Below are positions 9,730 to 20,298 of a stretch of DNA of 31,712 bases, piece by piece (position 1 is the first letter of the stretch; the number at the start of each line of letters is the position of its first letter). A program made the translations under genes and the position numbers. The notes below the pieces were generated by a model that did no database searches, was not told the origin of the DNA, and worked only from the letters and a program-made list of their open reading frames with translations. The DNA is from Cytidiella melzeri (taxonomy: Eukaryota > Basidiomycota > Agaricomycetes > Polyporales > Irpicaceae): positions 1-31,712 of the forward strand of contig JABYQR010000462.1 of assembly GCA_022592445.1 (NCBI GenBank), written 5' to 3'.

Positions 9730-9936
9730 TGATATGGATAGTCCAACAGAGACCAGATTTTTTCCAACATTGTCACAAGTTTATAGCATTAGGCGCCTAT
9801 CCAGAGCGCTTATTTTCCGGCTAGGAGTGTTACCAGACCTAACCCTAACCCGGGTCACGTGACATCCTGCCTTATTTATCAATAGTCCAGACCCAAACCC
9901 TAGACTCCATCTGGAGCAGTTTCAGATCAACCTAGG

Positions 9937-10186
9937 CTATTGTTCTATTGTTCTCCTTCCATTGTTAGGGATTCCCCCAGTTCTTATTGTCCTATTGTCT
10001 TTCGTCTATTGTCTTCTATCTATTGTTAGGGATTCCCCAGGGATTCCCCCAGTTTCTATTGTTCTATTGTTCCTATTCTATTGTTCTATTGTTCTATTGT
10101 TCTAGCTCTATTGTTCTACGTACCCTGGTCCTTGACAGTTACTCAGGTCCTTGACAGTTATTCTGGTCCCTTATTGTCCTATTGTT
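9937..10186 (+). repeat. CTATTGTT-rich tract in LTR Z
   Basis: CTATTGTT and close variants (CTATTGTC, CCATTGTT) occur more than ten times, in places as a near-perfect 9-10 base tandem run at about 10060-10115. GGGATTCCCC occurs three times beside them. The tract lies upstream of the TATA box, so it could be a U3 enhancer or a slippage tract. Confidence 0.75.
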
Positions 10187-10251
10187 ACTCCAGCCCCACA
10201 GTTACTCCAGTCCCTAGTGTGGGAACTTGCGCACAGACCACCCAGCCACAG

Positions 10252-10259
10252 TATATATA
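10252..10259 (+). promoter_or_regulatory. TATA box of LTR Z
   Basis: TATATATA sits about 256 bases before the end of the LTR, a normal U3/R position. Confidence 0.6.
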
Positions 10260-10316
10260 GTAGCCCTTACCCTTCCTAGCTCTGCATCTTGACCTCTCTG
10301 TCATTTGCACTGCTAG

Positions 10317-10378
10317 GTGAGTTACTACATGTAACTTGAAATATCATACTCTATTAACTCTGTCATTTGCACTGCTAG
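10317..10378 (+). other. intron-like segment in LTR Z
   Basis: A donor GTGAGTTA at 10317, a branch-like ATTAAC at 10353-10358 and an acceptor CTGCTAG ending at 10378 make a 62-base segment of typical basidiomycete intron size. It ends in the second copy of a 21-base direct repeat whose first copy (10296-10316) ends right before the donor. Confidence 0.4.
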
Positions 10379-10513
10379 TATCCGGCCTCTGTGCCTGCTT
10401 GCCTGCTTATCATTGACTCTGACCTTGTTGTCGTTGTTGGAGATCCACCATCATCCATTCCCACCCTTGTTTAGGGTTTAGCAGCATAGCAGCAGTCGCT
10501 CCGCGACAATTCA

Positions 10514-12992
10514 TCTTTGGCCACCAATAGTGTCGTGAGACTAGCTCTATGGTGCCGTGTTTGCCCGGATGACCGGCCGCAGGAGTGTCATGGCAAGATT
10601 TGACGATTTCTTAACGGAGCTCTTTGTTATTAGGGATGTAGAGTTTTCCCTTGTAATAGATGAGTCTGTCACTCTCTTCCCATTCGAGTAAACCGCCGAC
10701 AAGTTTGTGAGGACCCTTTTTTCAAAGGGTAGCGAGAGCTTGTGCGACTTCTGCTTCTTGTTCCGTGCATTCTCGGATCTTTGATTCAAGCGGAGAAGCA
10801 GTGGCAAGTGCACTAGTAGGGAGGATCCAGAAGTGTTCCGGTTTTAGTACCACCTGATCCTTGTTGTCTTCTTCGTCCGTGACAGCATGTGAGTGAAGAC
10901 GTGAGAGAGGATCAGCATGTATCATGGTACTACCGGGCTTGTGTACCAACACAAAGTCGAAGTCAGCCAAAGGTAATGACCAACGTGCTTGACGCCGAGT
11001 GAGGTCTTGCGCAGTCTTCCAGTACTGCAGGTTCGCGAGATTTGTCCAGATCTCAAACGGTTCCTTGAGCCCTTCAAGGTAGTGGCGCCAATCTTTGAGA
11101 GCTTCGGTGATGGCTAACATCTTCTGATCAAAGATTTCGTAGTTACGCTCTGCTTCAGTCATGGATGCGGACCGGTAGGCAATAGGGTGGTAGAATCCAT
11201 CTTCCTTCGATTTTTGGGAGATGATTCCACCGGTCGCATAGCCCGAGACACTGACTTCTAGACGTGTAGGGAGTTCAGGGTCCCAGACTGCCAAGATAGG
11301 CTTAGTGGTAAAGGCCTTCTTTAGCAACGTGAAGGCAGTCTGTTGTGCTGGACCCCAAATGAACCGTACGTCCTTTTTTGTCAGGTTGTGTAGAGGCCGT
11401 GCATGCTTTGAGAAGTCTTGGATGAAGCGTCGGTAGAAATTGGCAAACCCAATGAACCCCCTAACTTCTTTGAGGTTCTTGGGTGTGGGCCACGTAGAAA
11501 CTGCTTGGACTTTGACAGGGTCCATAGCCACTTTGCCGGCGCGACTGATCAACCTGAGGTACTCAATCTCAGATTTCTCAAACTCACACTTTTCCGGCCA
11601 AAGATACAGATCATGCTGCTGAAGTCGCTCAAGGACTTCATGGACAACCTTGCGGTGCTCCGTCAGGTTGTTGCTCCAGATTAAGATGTCATCTAGATAG
11701 ACAGCCACCTTGCCCCCAGCAACAAGGTTAGTGAAGATGTTATCCATCAGAGCTTAGAAGGTAGCGGGTGAGTTTGTGAGACCAAAGAACATGACCTTAG
11801 GTTTGAAGAATCCTCAGTTGATAACAAACGCCACTTTGTACTCGTCTCCTTCTTTGTTTTGGACGTTGTGATATCCCCGACGAACATCAAATTTTGTGAA
11901 GATCTTTGCACCCTTGAGCTTGTTGATGATGTTGGTGGCAAGCAGTAGAGGGTAGCGGTTCTTTACAGTGATGTTGTTTAGTTTACAGTAGTCCTGAATA
12001 AGTCGGAGTTTGTTGTCCTTCTTTTTGATGAAGAAGACTGGAGAAGCCATCGGAAACTTAGAAGGCGTGATGTAACCTTTCGCTAGGTTCTCCTGAATGA
12101 ACTTGTCAAGCTCGGCTTGTTTGTTCAGGGGCATAGGATAAACTTTCGATTTGATGGTCTCAGGAGCGTCTGGTTTGAGATCAATCGAATGGTCCCAGGG
12201 CTGATGCTGGGGTAGCCAATTAGACTCTTCCTCAGAGAAGACTTTAGCATGTCTGTGATACTCTGATGAAACGATGTCTTCGAAGGAACGCTGAGCTTTA
12301 GCTTTGTTTGCTTCGGCAGCAAGCTTAGTAGAGTAGGTGAAGCCGGCCATACACCAGACTTCGTCAGTGGTGTCTTGGATAATACCGGCTTTGACCCACT
12401 GTCTACGTTCTTTGCGATTACCGTCAACCCTCTGGAAAGGTTCGTCAGGAGATCCTTCAGAGCCGCTCGGAATTGTTATTTCTCCTTTTTCCCAGTTGAC
12501 AGTAGGGTTTACGCGCTTGAGCCATGGTAGCCCAAGAATGATGTCTTCTGGACCTAAGTCCGTGACAAGAAACTCTGCCTTTTCCGTGTGATCTCCGACT
12601 GTGAGTGTAAGGCGAACGAAGTGTGTTAATCCGCCAGCTTTATTCTTAGTTCCGTCGATGTTATGCAATGAGATAACCCTCTCGAGCGGGTGCTGAATAA
12701 TCTTATGCTTCTTGACAAACTGGTGACTGATGAATAAAGCCGTAGCTCCTGAATCGATCATAGCAGGAACGCGAATGCTTATATTCAGGCCTTTAACTAG
12801 TACATGTACACGGAAATGAGATGATAACCGATCTAGCGACGATATAGTACACGAGGAGATAGTAGACGACGGGCATGGAGTGGACGTTGTACACAAAGAA
12901 GACAAGGCAGAAGACGAGGAAGACGACGAAGGAGACAAGGACAGGGTATCGGGGGGACTCACAGCTGCGGCTGTGTCACGAGTCCGTTTCAA
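10514..12992 (-). pseudogene. element B pol: protease, reverse transcriptase, RNase H, integrase zinc finger
   Basis: This is the N-terminal part of B pol, starting near the end of gag (4-base overlap). In order: a Ser-rich leader, an aspartic protease (PAMIDSGATALFISHQF), reverse transcriptase (FTKFDVRRGYHN and the active-site YLDDILIWS at about 11700), RNase H (YHPIAYRSASMTEAERNYEI), linker, and the HDTPAAGH half of the integrase zinc finger. Stops: TGA after FVIN, TAA after SPATF (both near 11750-11815), TGA after ALATL (near 10720) and TAA after KELR (near 10610). Each is explained by one C-to-T change. The RNase H site reads EVSVSGYA where relatives have a catalytic Asp (TDASGYA), so that activity is probably lost. 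Confidence 0.9.
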
Positions 12993-14233
12993 AAAACCGC
13001 ATTAATTTTTGCTGCCATCTCATCCATTTGCTTCTTCTGGATGTCTAGCATGTCCTTGAGCGCAGCAATCTTTGCATCCATGTCATTGGATGCGTCTTGC
13101 TTTGTCGGAGTAGTGGTCGACGAGGTCGACGAGGTAGCAGCGACTTTTTGTCCCTTAGGGACACCTTGAAGTCGTTTCAGGCAAACAGCCCCCCAGTGAC
13201 CGGTACCACCGCAGTAGTTGCAGACCGGGTCGTCTGGGTGCTTTGAGTCCCTCTTCTTGTGGTTCTCGGAGCCACAAACCAAGCAGCGCTTGCTCATCTC
13301 CTTCTTCCATTTCTGGAAGATCTCCTGCTTGCCCAGACCCGCAAAGAGCGAGTCAAACGAGGCGGAGAAACGGGAGGCGTCAATCTCCATAGCGTTGGGA
13401 TCGCGGAACGCCTGCTGATGGGACTTGCCATGCCCTGACGAGCTGTCCACCATGACTTTGCCCGTGCTGTTTTGCAAATCGGCAAGCTGAGCGTTGACTG
13501 CCTTGCACTGGTGCTTGAGAGCGTCGTAGGTAGCAGCGCGGGTTTGAAAGTACAAGACACATTGCAAGTACTCGGTGCTCAAGCTCGACTTGAGACGATC
13601 GAAGAGGTCCTGCTGGCTCCAGCCAGTGCGAGGGGCCCATGCCTCAAACTCGGAGATGTGGGCGGCGAAGGTCTTGTTGCCTTCCTTCATGTTGGCTATT
13701 TTTGTCTTGGCCTCCATGACAGCGTCTATAGGCTCGAATTTGGCTTTGAAAGCCTCAATAAATGTATCCCAGTTATTGCCAAAAGCTGGTTTGCTACTGG
13801 CAAGCTCCTCAATATGAGGGCGAGCCCAGTCGGCAGCGTTGTCCTGCATGAATGACAGGGCGCTGGTGATGAGTTTGTGAGGATCAAAGATCCTCGCACC
13901 ATTGTTGTCTACTCGGACCTGGCCTTGCGCGTCCTGCTGGAAAAATGCCTTGCCCTGGTTCTGGGCCCAGACAATGAAAGCATGCCGGAAAAGCCTTGCT
14001 TCCGACGACGTCTTTCCCTTAAAAGAGACCGGCTTCTCGACAATACTCCGTTCTCGGGACGTGTGCGTGGCTGCGGCGATGGCTGGTGCCTGAACAGCTG
14101 TCAAGGCAGCCACCTGATTGGTGAGATCCACCATTCTTTGTGTCAGGACCCCAAACATGTTGAGGATGTCCTGAGCGCTCAGGTTGGGAGCAGCAGTTGG
14201 GGCGGCGTTGGGAGCAGCGTTCTGTTGATCCAT
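12989..14233 (-). CDS. element B gag (capsid and CCHC knuckle)
   Basis: Gag packages element RNA into particles. The start chosen is the ATG at 14233 (MDQQNAAPNAAP), giving 414 residues with no stop. The frame is open further upstream through the P insertion point at 14374. A predicted coiled helix near the start is followed by the capsid region (WDTFIEAFKAKFEP), a first Cys pair (RCLVCGSENH) and a classical knuckle CNYCGGTGHWGAVC (CX2CX4HX4C), then a Ser/Thr-rich linker and a C-terminal helix (QMDEMAAKINAVF). Beyond P the same frame continues at 21393-21490 to a TAG at 21491, directly after ORF0. Gag and ORF0 may therefore once have been a single frame. Confidence 0.85.
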   Translation of the reverse strand: MDQQNAAPNAAPTAAPNLSAQDILNMFGVLTQRMVDLTNQVAALTAVQAPAIAAATHTSRERSIVEKPVSFKGKTSSEARLFRHAFIVWAQNQGKAFFQQDAQGQVRVDNNGARIFDPHKLITSALSFMQDNAADWARPHIEELASSKPAFGNNWDTFIEAFKAKFEPIDAVMEAKTKIANMKEGNKTFAAHISEFEAWAPRTGWSQQDLFDRLKSSLSTEYLQCVLYFQTRAATYDALKHQCKAVNAQLADLQNSTGKVMVDSSSGHGKSHQQAFRDPNAMEIDASRFSASFDSLFAGLGKQEIFQKWKKEMSKRCLVCGSENHKKRDSKHPDDPVCNYCGGTGHWGAVCLKRLQGVPKGQKVAATSSTSSTTTPTKQDASNDMDAKIAALKDMLDIQKKQMDEMAAKINAVF

Positions 14234-14374
14234 GTCTTGTGGTGTGAAGAGGCGTAGATTTTCTTCGTTGGGTGTCTGGTAATACTCAGGGTAGTATTCG
14301 CTGTTGACGGCTTTGGTGGAGTCTGCTTGAGTGTATCGATTTGGACAGGGTTGGTCGTCACACTCGTAGAATGG

Positions 14375-14544
14375 TGTTAGAAGGCTATGCAAGTAGAGGA
14401 AAGCGTTGAGAGAGCAAGATTGAGAGAGATCACACAGTGGGAGTTGGGGATCAAAAGTGCGTATCGTTGCATTGATCAGAGTAAGTCTTATATACGGTAA
14501 CTACGGCGCTCGTACGTTAAGCGTCTAATTAATATAGTCAAACA
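14375..14544 (-). repeat. element P 3' LTR (170 bp)
   Basis: On the minus strand it runs TGTTTGACTATATT ... CCTTCTAACA. A TATA-like GTATATAAG is inside. It differs from the other LTR by a single CpG transition (TCAAACA against TCGAACA on the plus strand). Confidence 0.95.
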
Positions 14545-14556
14545 CTCCCCTTCAAG
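14545..14556 (-). other. polypurine tract of element P
   Basis: CTTGAAGGGGAG precedes the LTR start TGTTTG on the minus strand. It overlaps the last codons of pol. Confidence 0.75.
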
Positions 14557-16702
14557 CACGAATATGAAGTAGTTCATTGAAGTGCTTGAGTTTTTCGAGA
14601 GGTAGTGCTTTAGTAAGTGTATCAGCATGTTGATCGTTAGAAGATATGTGATGAATAGTTATATACTTCTTGAGTACACGATTGCTGATGAAATTCTTAC
14701 GACTTTCGAAGTGTTTAGTTCGTTGCAAATGTTGCTCATCGGGTGAGCTAACAATGGCAATAGTTGATGCACTGTCAGTATACATTTTGACAGGATCCAT
14801 AGTACAATTAAGTAGTTCGTCAATGAGTGCTTTTAGATATATAGCCTCAGTTGACGCATGCGCTAAGGCATATAATTCGGCTTCGGTGACCGATAGTGTT
14901 ACGAGTGAACCGCGCTTACTTGACCAAGAGATAAGCGAGTCATTGTATGTAAAGGTGTAGCCCATTATTGGTTTATTGCCGTGTGTAGTCATACCGTCAG
15001 AATCAGTGTATCCGACAAGTGAAGTATTAGTAGTAGTTGCTTGGTTTCCTAGGACAAGCCAGTAATCGCACGTTCCCTTCAAGTATAGGTAACACTGTTT
15101 AGCTGCAGCGAAGTGTTCCTTACAAGGGTCAGCTAAGTATCATGCAAGTTGACCAGTGCAGTATGCAACGTCTGGTCAAGTACAGTCCGCAACGTATCGT
15201 AAACCACCGACTAGAGACATGTATTGTTTAATAGCGTCAGCGTCCTGATGAGGTTCTTTCGAGTCACGGGGGGCTAAGTTGTGCTCGTGTATCATAGGCG
15301 TACGGCGTGTATGATCGTGGTCAAAGTTGTTTCGTTTAAGTATAGTTTGGTTATAATCGTGTTGACAAAGCTTGATAACACCAGAGGCTTTGTCGTAATC
15401 GATCTCCATGCCAAGCATCCAGTGGATAGTGCCACCGTTTGTTACCTCGACATGTTGTCTAAGTGCTAACTCAAATTGTTCAGCAACGACAGAAGTAATA
15501 GTACAGAGAGTGATATCGTCGACATGAACAGCGAGTATAAGTATTAGTTTGTCTCCCCTGTAAAGGTAGAAGACAGTGTTATCATAGTCTGAACACTTGA
15601 GTCCAAGTTGGAAAAGTATATCGCATAATACCTTGTACTAGCGATGTTCGGCTTGTTTAAGGCCGTAGATAGTTTTGCGTAGTTTAAGTACCCAGCCCTT
15701 AGGCAAGTTGGGCAGTAAGTTGCCAGGCGGCGGACGAAGATAAAGATCTTCATCATCGTTAATTTTACCGTATAAGTAAGCGGACTTAACATCGAGTTGG
15801 TTAATCTCGAAGTGTAGTGAAGCCGCAAGTGTAAGTATGAGTCGCATAGAACTCATGCGCGCAACTGGAGTGAACAAGTCGTTTGCATATTAATCAATAC
15901 CATCGCGCTGGGAGTATCCTTGCGCAACAAGTCTTGACTTGAGTTTAGTAACTTTGCCATGTTCGTACTTGGTCTTGTAGATGAAGCGAGAACCAGTAAT
16001 GTTGGCATTTGGCGGCGGGATACAGTATTCCCAAGTGCCGAGTTGTTCTAGTGTATCAACCTCAAGTTTCATAGACTTAAACCAATCGTCTTTGAGAGGG
16101 TGATTAAGTACATCTTTGAAAGTGACAGGGTCACCGACGTCCTCAGCATAGTAAGCGTTAAACTCAGTTAAGTAGAAAGCAATGTTAGTGTCTACTTCGT
16201 CGTAGTTTAGTCCACGAGCTTTACGCGATAGTTGAGGAGTTCTGTTGGAACGCCTTGGACCAGTAGGGTCAGGCTTGTCGATTTCCATTGGTTCTATGTG
16301 AGGGTTGTCCTCAAGTTCAAGTTGTTTTTCAGTAGTAAGTTGTTCGACATTTGGTTCTTTCTCCCCTTCAATTTGTATCGTAGAGTCAACAAATTGCAAG
16401 TTACGTTCAACTCCGACGCCTTGTCCGAAGTAAACATAGTGACCTTTAGAGTGTTCAGCGAAGCCTATCCAGACTCCCCTTTTACCCTTAGATGCTAGTT
16501 TATTTGTGCGATATTCGTCGTATACGATGCACGGCTGACCGAAGACTTGAAGTTCATCAAGGTTAGCGTCTGTGCCATATCGCTTAAAGTAAGGAGTTTT
16601 GTAGTTAAGTATAGTACGAGGAGAACGATTGTACACATACATCGCGTATAATGCAGCGTACCACCATAGTCGATTTGGTAAAGATGCAGTATGCAGGTTT
16701 AC
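14552..16702 (-). pseudogene. element P pol: integrase C-terminus, reverse transcriptase, RNase H
   Basis: This continues the polyprotein after a TGA at 16703-16705 (CGA in the parent). In order: the end of integrase (WWYAALYAMYVYNRSP, GKRGVWIGFAEH), a charged linker, and reverse transcriptase with DVKSAYLYGKINDDE, KTIYGLKQA and an active-site box VHVDD. RNase H shows VGYTDSDG, VTEAELYAL and MYTDSAST, and the end HADTLTKALPLEKL is typical of Copia. Stops: TAA after DGID (near 15890), TAG after AEHR (near 15640), TGA after VADCT (near 15176) and TGA after TGQLA (near 15140). All are consistent with C-to-T or G-to-A changes. The active-site box is HVDD rather than the usual YVDD; this may be natural. 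Confidence 0.9.
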
Positions 16703-19025
16703 TCAAATCAAGTTCATAATAGTTTGATGTACACGCTCAGCAACACCATTTTGCTGAGGAGTATCATGTACAGTAAGACGTAGTACAGTGCCTTGAGTTT
16801 TTAAGTAAGCAGTCATAGCTTTACTGGTAAAGACACCGTCGTTATCGGCTTGAAGTATCTTGACGCGAATACCATATTGTGTCAAAAGTTCAGTAGAGAA
16901 AATGACCCATTGAGTATAGGCGTCATCTTTAGTCACTAGTGGTGCCAGTACTAACCATGTAGTAGCATCGTCGACGATAGTCAACCAGTATTTATGTTTA
17001 CCAGTAATCGACGCTGTGGGTAGAGGCCCAAAGATGTCGATATGAAAGTGATCTCCGAAAGCTTCAGCTAACGATGAAGAACGAAGTTTAGGTACAGTAT
17101 TGCGATGGATATTGTTAAGTAAACAATCCTCGCACGGAGTTTCAGTATGGTCAGTTATATGATCAGTAATGATTGACGAAGTTTGAAGTAGTTTCTTGAT
17201 CATGAAGTAACTGAGATGAGCGAGTTTTTTATGAAGTTCAAGTAAAGTAATACCAGTTCTATGCACGCTTGCTAAAGAAGTCACTCGAGTTGATGATAGC
17301 GTGTATAAATCATTTGATTTTCTAACAACAGCCACACAAGTCGAGTTTGAGTCGTATATAGTACAAATTCCATGATAGAATGTAAAACAATAATCAGAGT
17401 CCAATTTTCCAACGCTGATTAAAGTAAAAGGTAGGGTTGAGTTGAAGTAGACGTTCTTTAGCAAGAGTTCAGTAAGCTTACCACTTTCCTGCTCCACCTC
17501 GAGTACCATGTCACCAGCGAGTTTCAAAACTAGTTGTTCTGAGTTGGCAACAGTCAGTACGATAGTTGGTACGGAGTGGACATTGAAAAGTAAGTCTCGA
17601 TACGGCGTGCAGTGTATAGTTGCGCCAGTATCAAGAATGTGTATCGACTCGTCTGTTGACGAAGTCGCATACAGTGGAAGTAGAGTAGGAAAAGTGGTAG
17701 TAGTAGGCAAAGTACTTACGTGCATAGTGACGCCGGACTCAGAGAGAGCCGACACCCACGCGCTCTGGTTGCGACGAGGAGTAGTGGGCGACGGACCAGC
17801 GACAGCAGGAGTGGCAACAACAGCGGCGGCAGTGGCAGCTTTGCCCTTGGCACCAGCAGCGACAGACTTCCGGGTGATACCCTTCCTCTTCATCGCCTCC
17901 TTGGACTTCTCTGTCCAGGGCAAAGGGCAAGTAGGCGTCGTGTGGCCAGTCTCGTTGCAGTTGTAACACTTCATCTTCGAAGTGTCACGAACGGACTTCT
18001 CCTTAGAGTAAGGAGCGGCGGCCGCACGAGCGGAGGAAGTGGCTTTCGCCGGACGTTCGACACGTTTGTCGACTGCTGGCGACGCGGCGGATGAACCACC
18101 AGCGGGCCTATCGCGAGGAACGAGGGTTGACGAACCCTTGGACCGAGAGCGGTCAAGTGGATGAGCGAGTCGCCAGCTATGAAAGTCGCGGCGGAGCTCG
18201 ACGCTCAGAGAGATGGGGTTATAGTCGTACTTCTCGCCCGCAGGAGTACGGGAACGCACGCCAGCCTCGTAGCTAGCGCAAGTATGCGCATAGGCAGGGG
18301 GGATGATGCCGACGAGGGCGGAGTAAAAAATGTGCTGAGGAAACTCAATCCCTTTGGAGAGAATCTTTGAGTACAAGTTGTGCGCGTCATCAAGGAGTTT
18401 GTCCATTTCATGGACAGGACGGCGGAGGGAGAATAGTTGGAAGATTTTGTTCGCGTCCGACATAGTGGAAGTCGGCTCGAACCGTTCAGAAAGTGTCTCC
18501 ATGAGTCTGTGGGGTGCGGTCTCGTTGAGATAGTTCCCCATCACAGAGTCTGCAATGTGTCCAGCCAGGACGTTGAAGACGGCCCGTTGGACCTCTTGAG
18601 GGATAGTCAGACCACCCCTGTAGCTGTAGAAGTCGACGATGGTCGACATCGCAGTATCGACGCGGAATTTCCACATCGGCCAGGTATCAGGACCTGTAAG
18701 TTTGCCAACGTCTGCGAAGGCTTTGTGGACGTCGCTAAGCAACATAGTATACTCCACATCGTGCTTTGCAGGCACGGAAAGGAGGGAGGACACCGCTCGC
18801 GCGGAGTCAGTAGGGCCAGATGGCAAGGGGGACGGCGCACGATGAGCTCTGGGCAGTTTGCCCCTTCGCCTTTCGTGCGCCTCGTCGTCGTCCATGGGAT
18901 CGTCGCTATCGTCCGACAATGGCTTAGTGGTGTGACGACGGGCAAAGTCGTCGCGGAGTGTGTCGAATGGAGTGCGTCGACGATCTGAGGGGGGTGCTGA
19001 GACTCGACGTGATGCCGTGATGCGG
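16703..19025 (-). pseudogene. element P gag, protease and integrase core
   Basis: The frame is open from the X2 boundary at 19025 down to a TGA at 16703. In order: an Arg/Asp-rich region, a Copia-type Gag domain (WPMWKFRVDTAMSTIV ... LMETLSERFEP), a knuckle CYNCNETGHTTPTC (CX2CX4HX4C), an aspartic protease (HILDTGATIHC), the HHCC zinc region before integrase (LHKKLAHLSYF ... CEDCL), and an integrase core with D in HIDIFGPL, D in LQADNDGVF and E in NGVAERVHQ. The N-terminus of Gag is on the other side of X2 (20876-21154). The frame is restored when X2 and one copy of GCGG are removed (1854 bases, a multiple of three). Gag, protease and integrase core carry no stop. Confidence 0.92.
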
Positions 19026-19339
19026 TGAGACACTGAGTCACGCTTCAAACTAAGAACAACCTTAAAGACAACACAACCAACCACGAAGTGGCAATAGAAG
19101 TGTAAAGGTGTGGAAGCGCGGAAGTGTTAAAGTGTGCGAGGTGGTCTTAGAGTCCTAGTTTTACCTGTGCTAAAAGAGCGACAAGGTTTTTGTGATAAAG
19201 TTTATATGAGGGGAGCTAGACGGGCAACTACCACGCGTATTGCGGATAAAAGGGCAAGTCGGCGCGGTGAACACAAAAGAGTTATAGCGCGGCTCAAAGA
19301 GAACGCGCGGGAGATGTCGCAACTTGTAGGAAAACAGCG

Positions 19340-19535
19340 CGCGGAGAGACGCAGAAGATAAACGCAGGCGCAATATGAATCTCGAACACAAAACGTGGTC
19401 GCTGGTGAAGATGAAGTAGTCGCTGTAAAATGCGGGCGCAGTGAAAGTGAACGCAGTAAGCTCGACGCAGTGAAGGTGAAACGCAACGCAGTAACGCAGT
19501 AAAATAACGAAGTTAAAAAGCAAACGCAGTATAAC
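19340..19535 (-). repeat. degenerate CTGCGT-rich tract in X2
   Basis: On the plus strand ACGCAG words recur about ten times, the counterpart of 6420-6690 in X1. It lies between the X ORF and the 3' end of X. The rest of 19026-19611 holds no gene. Confidence 0.6.
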
Positions 19536-19611
19536 GAAGCCGAAAGGAAACATAAGAGAAAGATAAGCTAATGGCGCGCGAGTCGCAGCGGAAGGCTATG
19601 TGAGATCGCAG

Positions 19612-20139
19612 TCAATTGGACTCGACAGACTGCGCGCGGGGGCGGTAGTGTAGAACAACACCTCCCGAGCGGCAATGCGTATTACAGGCGAATGCGTGGC
19701 CAACGACGACGTTGGTAGAGCTGGTAAGATTGAACTGCACTAGTTCGCACTCGTGATCCTCGCCTTCAAAGTATGGAGACAGCCAGCAATCTGGGTGCGG
19801 CGCGCGTGGGCGATCGCAGTCGAGCGGGACGAAAGGTCCTGAACATAGGGGAATTGGGTGGTCGCTCTGAGTGTCGCAATAGGAGCAGTTATCAAGCGAG
19901 TCCGCGACGGAGGCGACGGACGACGCTGGCGAGGGTGATTTAGGAGTTGATCGCTCAGGGGAGACCGTAGGCGCTGCTGAGGGTTCTGGCAGCGGCGTGG
20001 GCGCGGGGATGATGGGATAACGGCGTAGAACCTCGCGCGGGCGCGGGCGGTAAGGGCAGCGACCGTCGGGTAAGTGGGGAACAGTGGGACAGTAATGGCA
20101 GACTCGAGGCAAGTTGTCGTTGGTAGACGCAGCGGACAT
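19612..20139 (-). CDS. X2 Cys-rich ORF, intact (175 residues)
   Basis: It starts at ATG 20139 (MSAASTNDN) about 150 bases after the TATA box and ends at 19612. Cysteines fall in two groups: C14, C17 and C28 (CHYC ... RCPY), and C85, C88, C108, C118 and C131 (CSYC, DCDRP, PDCWLSP, HECEL). Between them is a Pro/Ser-rich linker (about 42-80). C99 is Arg in X1 and so is not essential. There is no signal peptide or membrane segment. I recognise no family; a small zinc-binding protein is the reasonable guess. Silent changes outnumber replacements about two to one between the copies, which suggests the protein was maintained while they diverged. It could be an LTR-borne accessory protein or the start of a Gag. 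Confidence 0.6.
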   Translation of the reverse strand: MSAASTNDNLPRVCHYCPTVPHLPDGRCPYRPRPREVLRRYPIIPAPTPLPEPSAAPTVSPERSTPKSPSPASSVASVADSLDNCSYCDTQSDHPIPLCSGPFVPLDCDRPRAPHPDCWLSPYFEGEDHECELVQFNLTSSTNVVVGHAFACNTHCRSGGVVLHYRPRAQSVESN

Positions 20140-20288
20140 AAACGTGGAAGAGGTCGCAGTGAGACAACGCAGAAGAAGCCACAGCTATGGGCGCGAAGAG
20201 ACTCCCTCGACGCGACCGCAAAGCGCAAAGTGAACTCTGGAAACTGGGGTGGGGATTGATTGATTTTCTATGCAGTACAAACAACACC

Positions 20289-20298
20289 TTTTTATATA
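20289..20298 (-). promoter_or_regulatory. TATA box of X2
   Basis: TATATAAAAA on the minus strand matches the TATA box of X1 and lies about 150 bases before the X ORF. The 580 bases further upstream (20299-20875) hold no gene and presumably are U3. Confidence 0.6.

Larger units (their letters stand above)
9730..10508 (+). mobile_element. solo LTR Z (779 bp) inside element B integrase
   Basis: It begins TGATATGGATAG and ends CTCCGCGACA, and is flanked by a perfect 5-bp duplication ATTCA (9725-9729 and 10509-10513). Removing it with one ATTCA rejoins the integrase motif WWPKMNAFVETY in frame. Orientation is taken from a TATA box at 10252. It holds no gene. It contains many CTATTGTT words, a GGCGCCTATCC / GCGCTTATTTTCC pair near its start that recalls the array in LTR D, and an intron-like segment after the TATA box. 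Confidence 0.9.

Noticed and set aside
10050..10120. Repeats resembling a CRISPR array
   Set aside because: The units are 9-10 bases with no spacers, inside a fungal LTR; this is a slippage tract.
12989..14392. Gag of B beginning within 14375-14392
   Set aside because: Those codons are read from the LTR of element P. The true sequence upstream continues at 21393.
17508..17966. Plus-strand ORF of 152 codons
   Set aside because: It is antisense to the knuckle, protease and linker of Copia P with no coding features of its own.
18437..18988. Plus-strand ORF of 183 codons
   Set aside because: It is antisense to the Copia gag domain and has no recognisable motif.
16703..19084. A complete Copia Gag starting at an ATG near 19084
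   Set aside because: That ATG lies inside X2. The X2 target duplication shows the real gag starts at 21154 and is interrupted.
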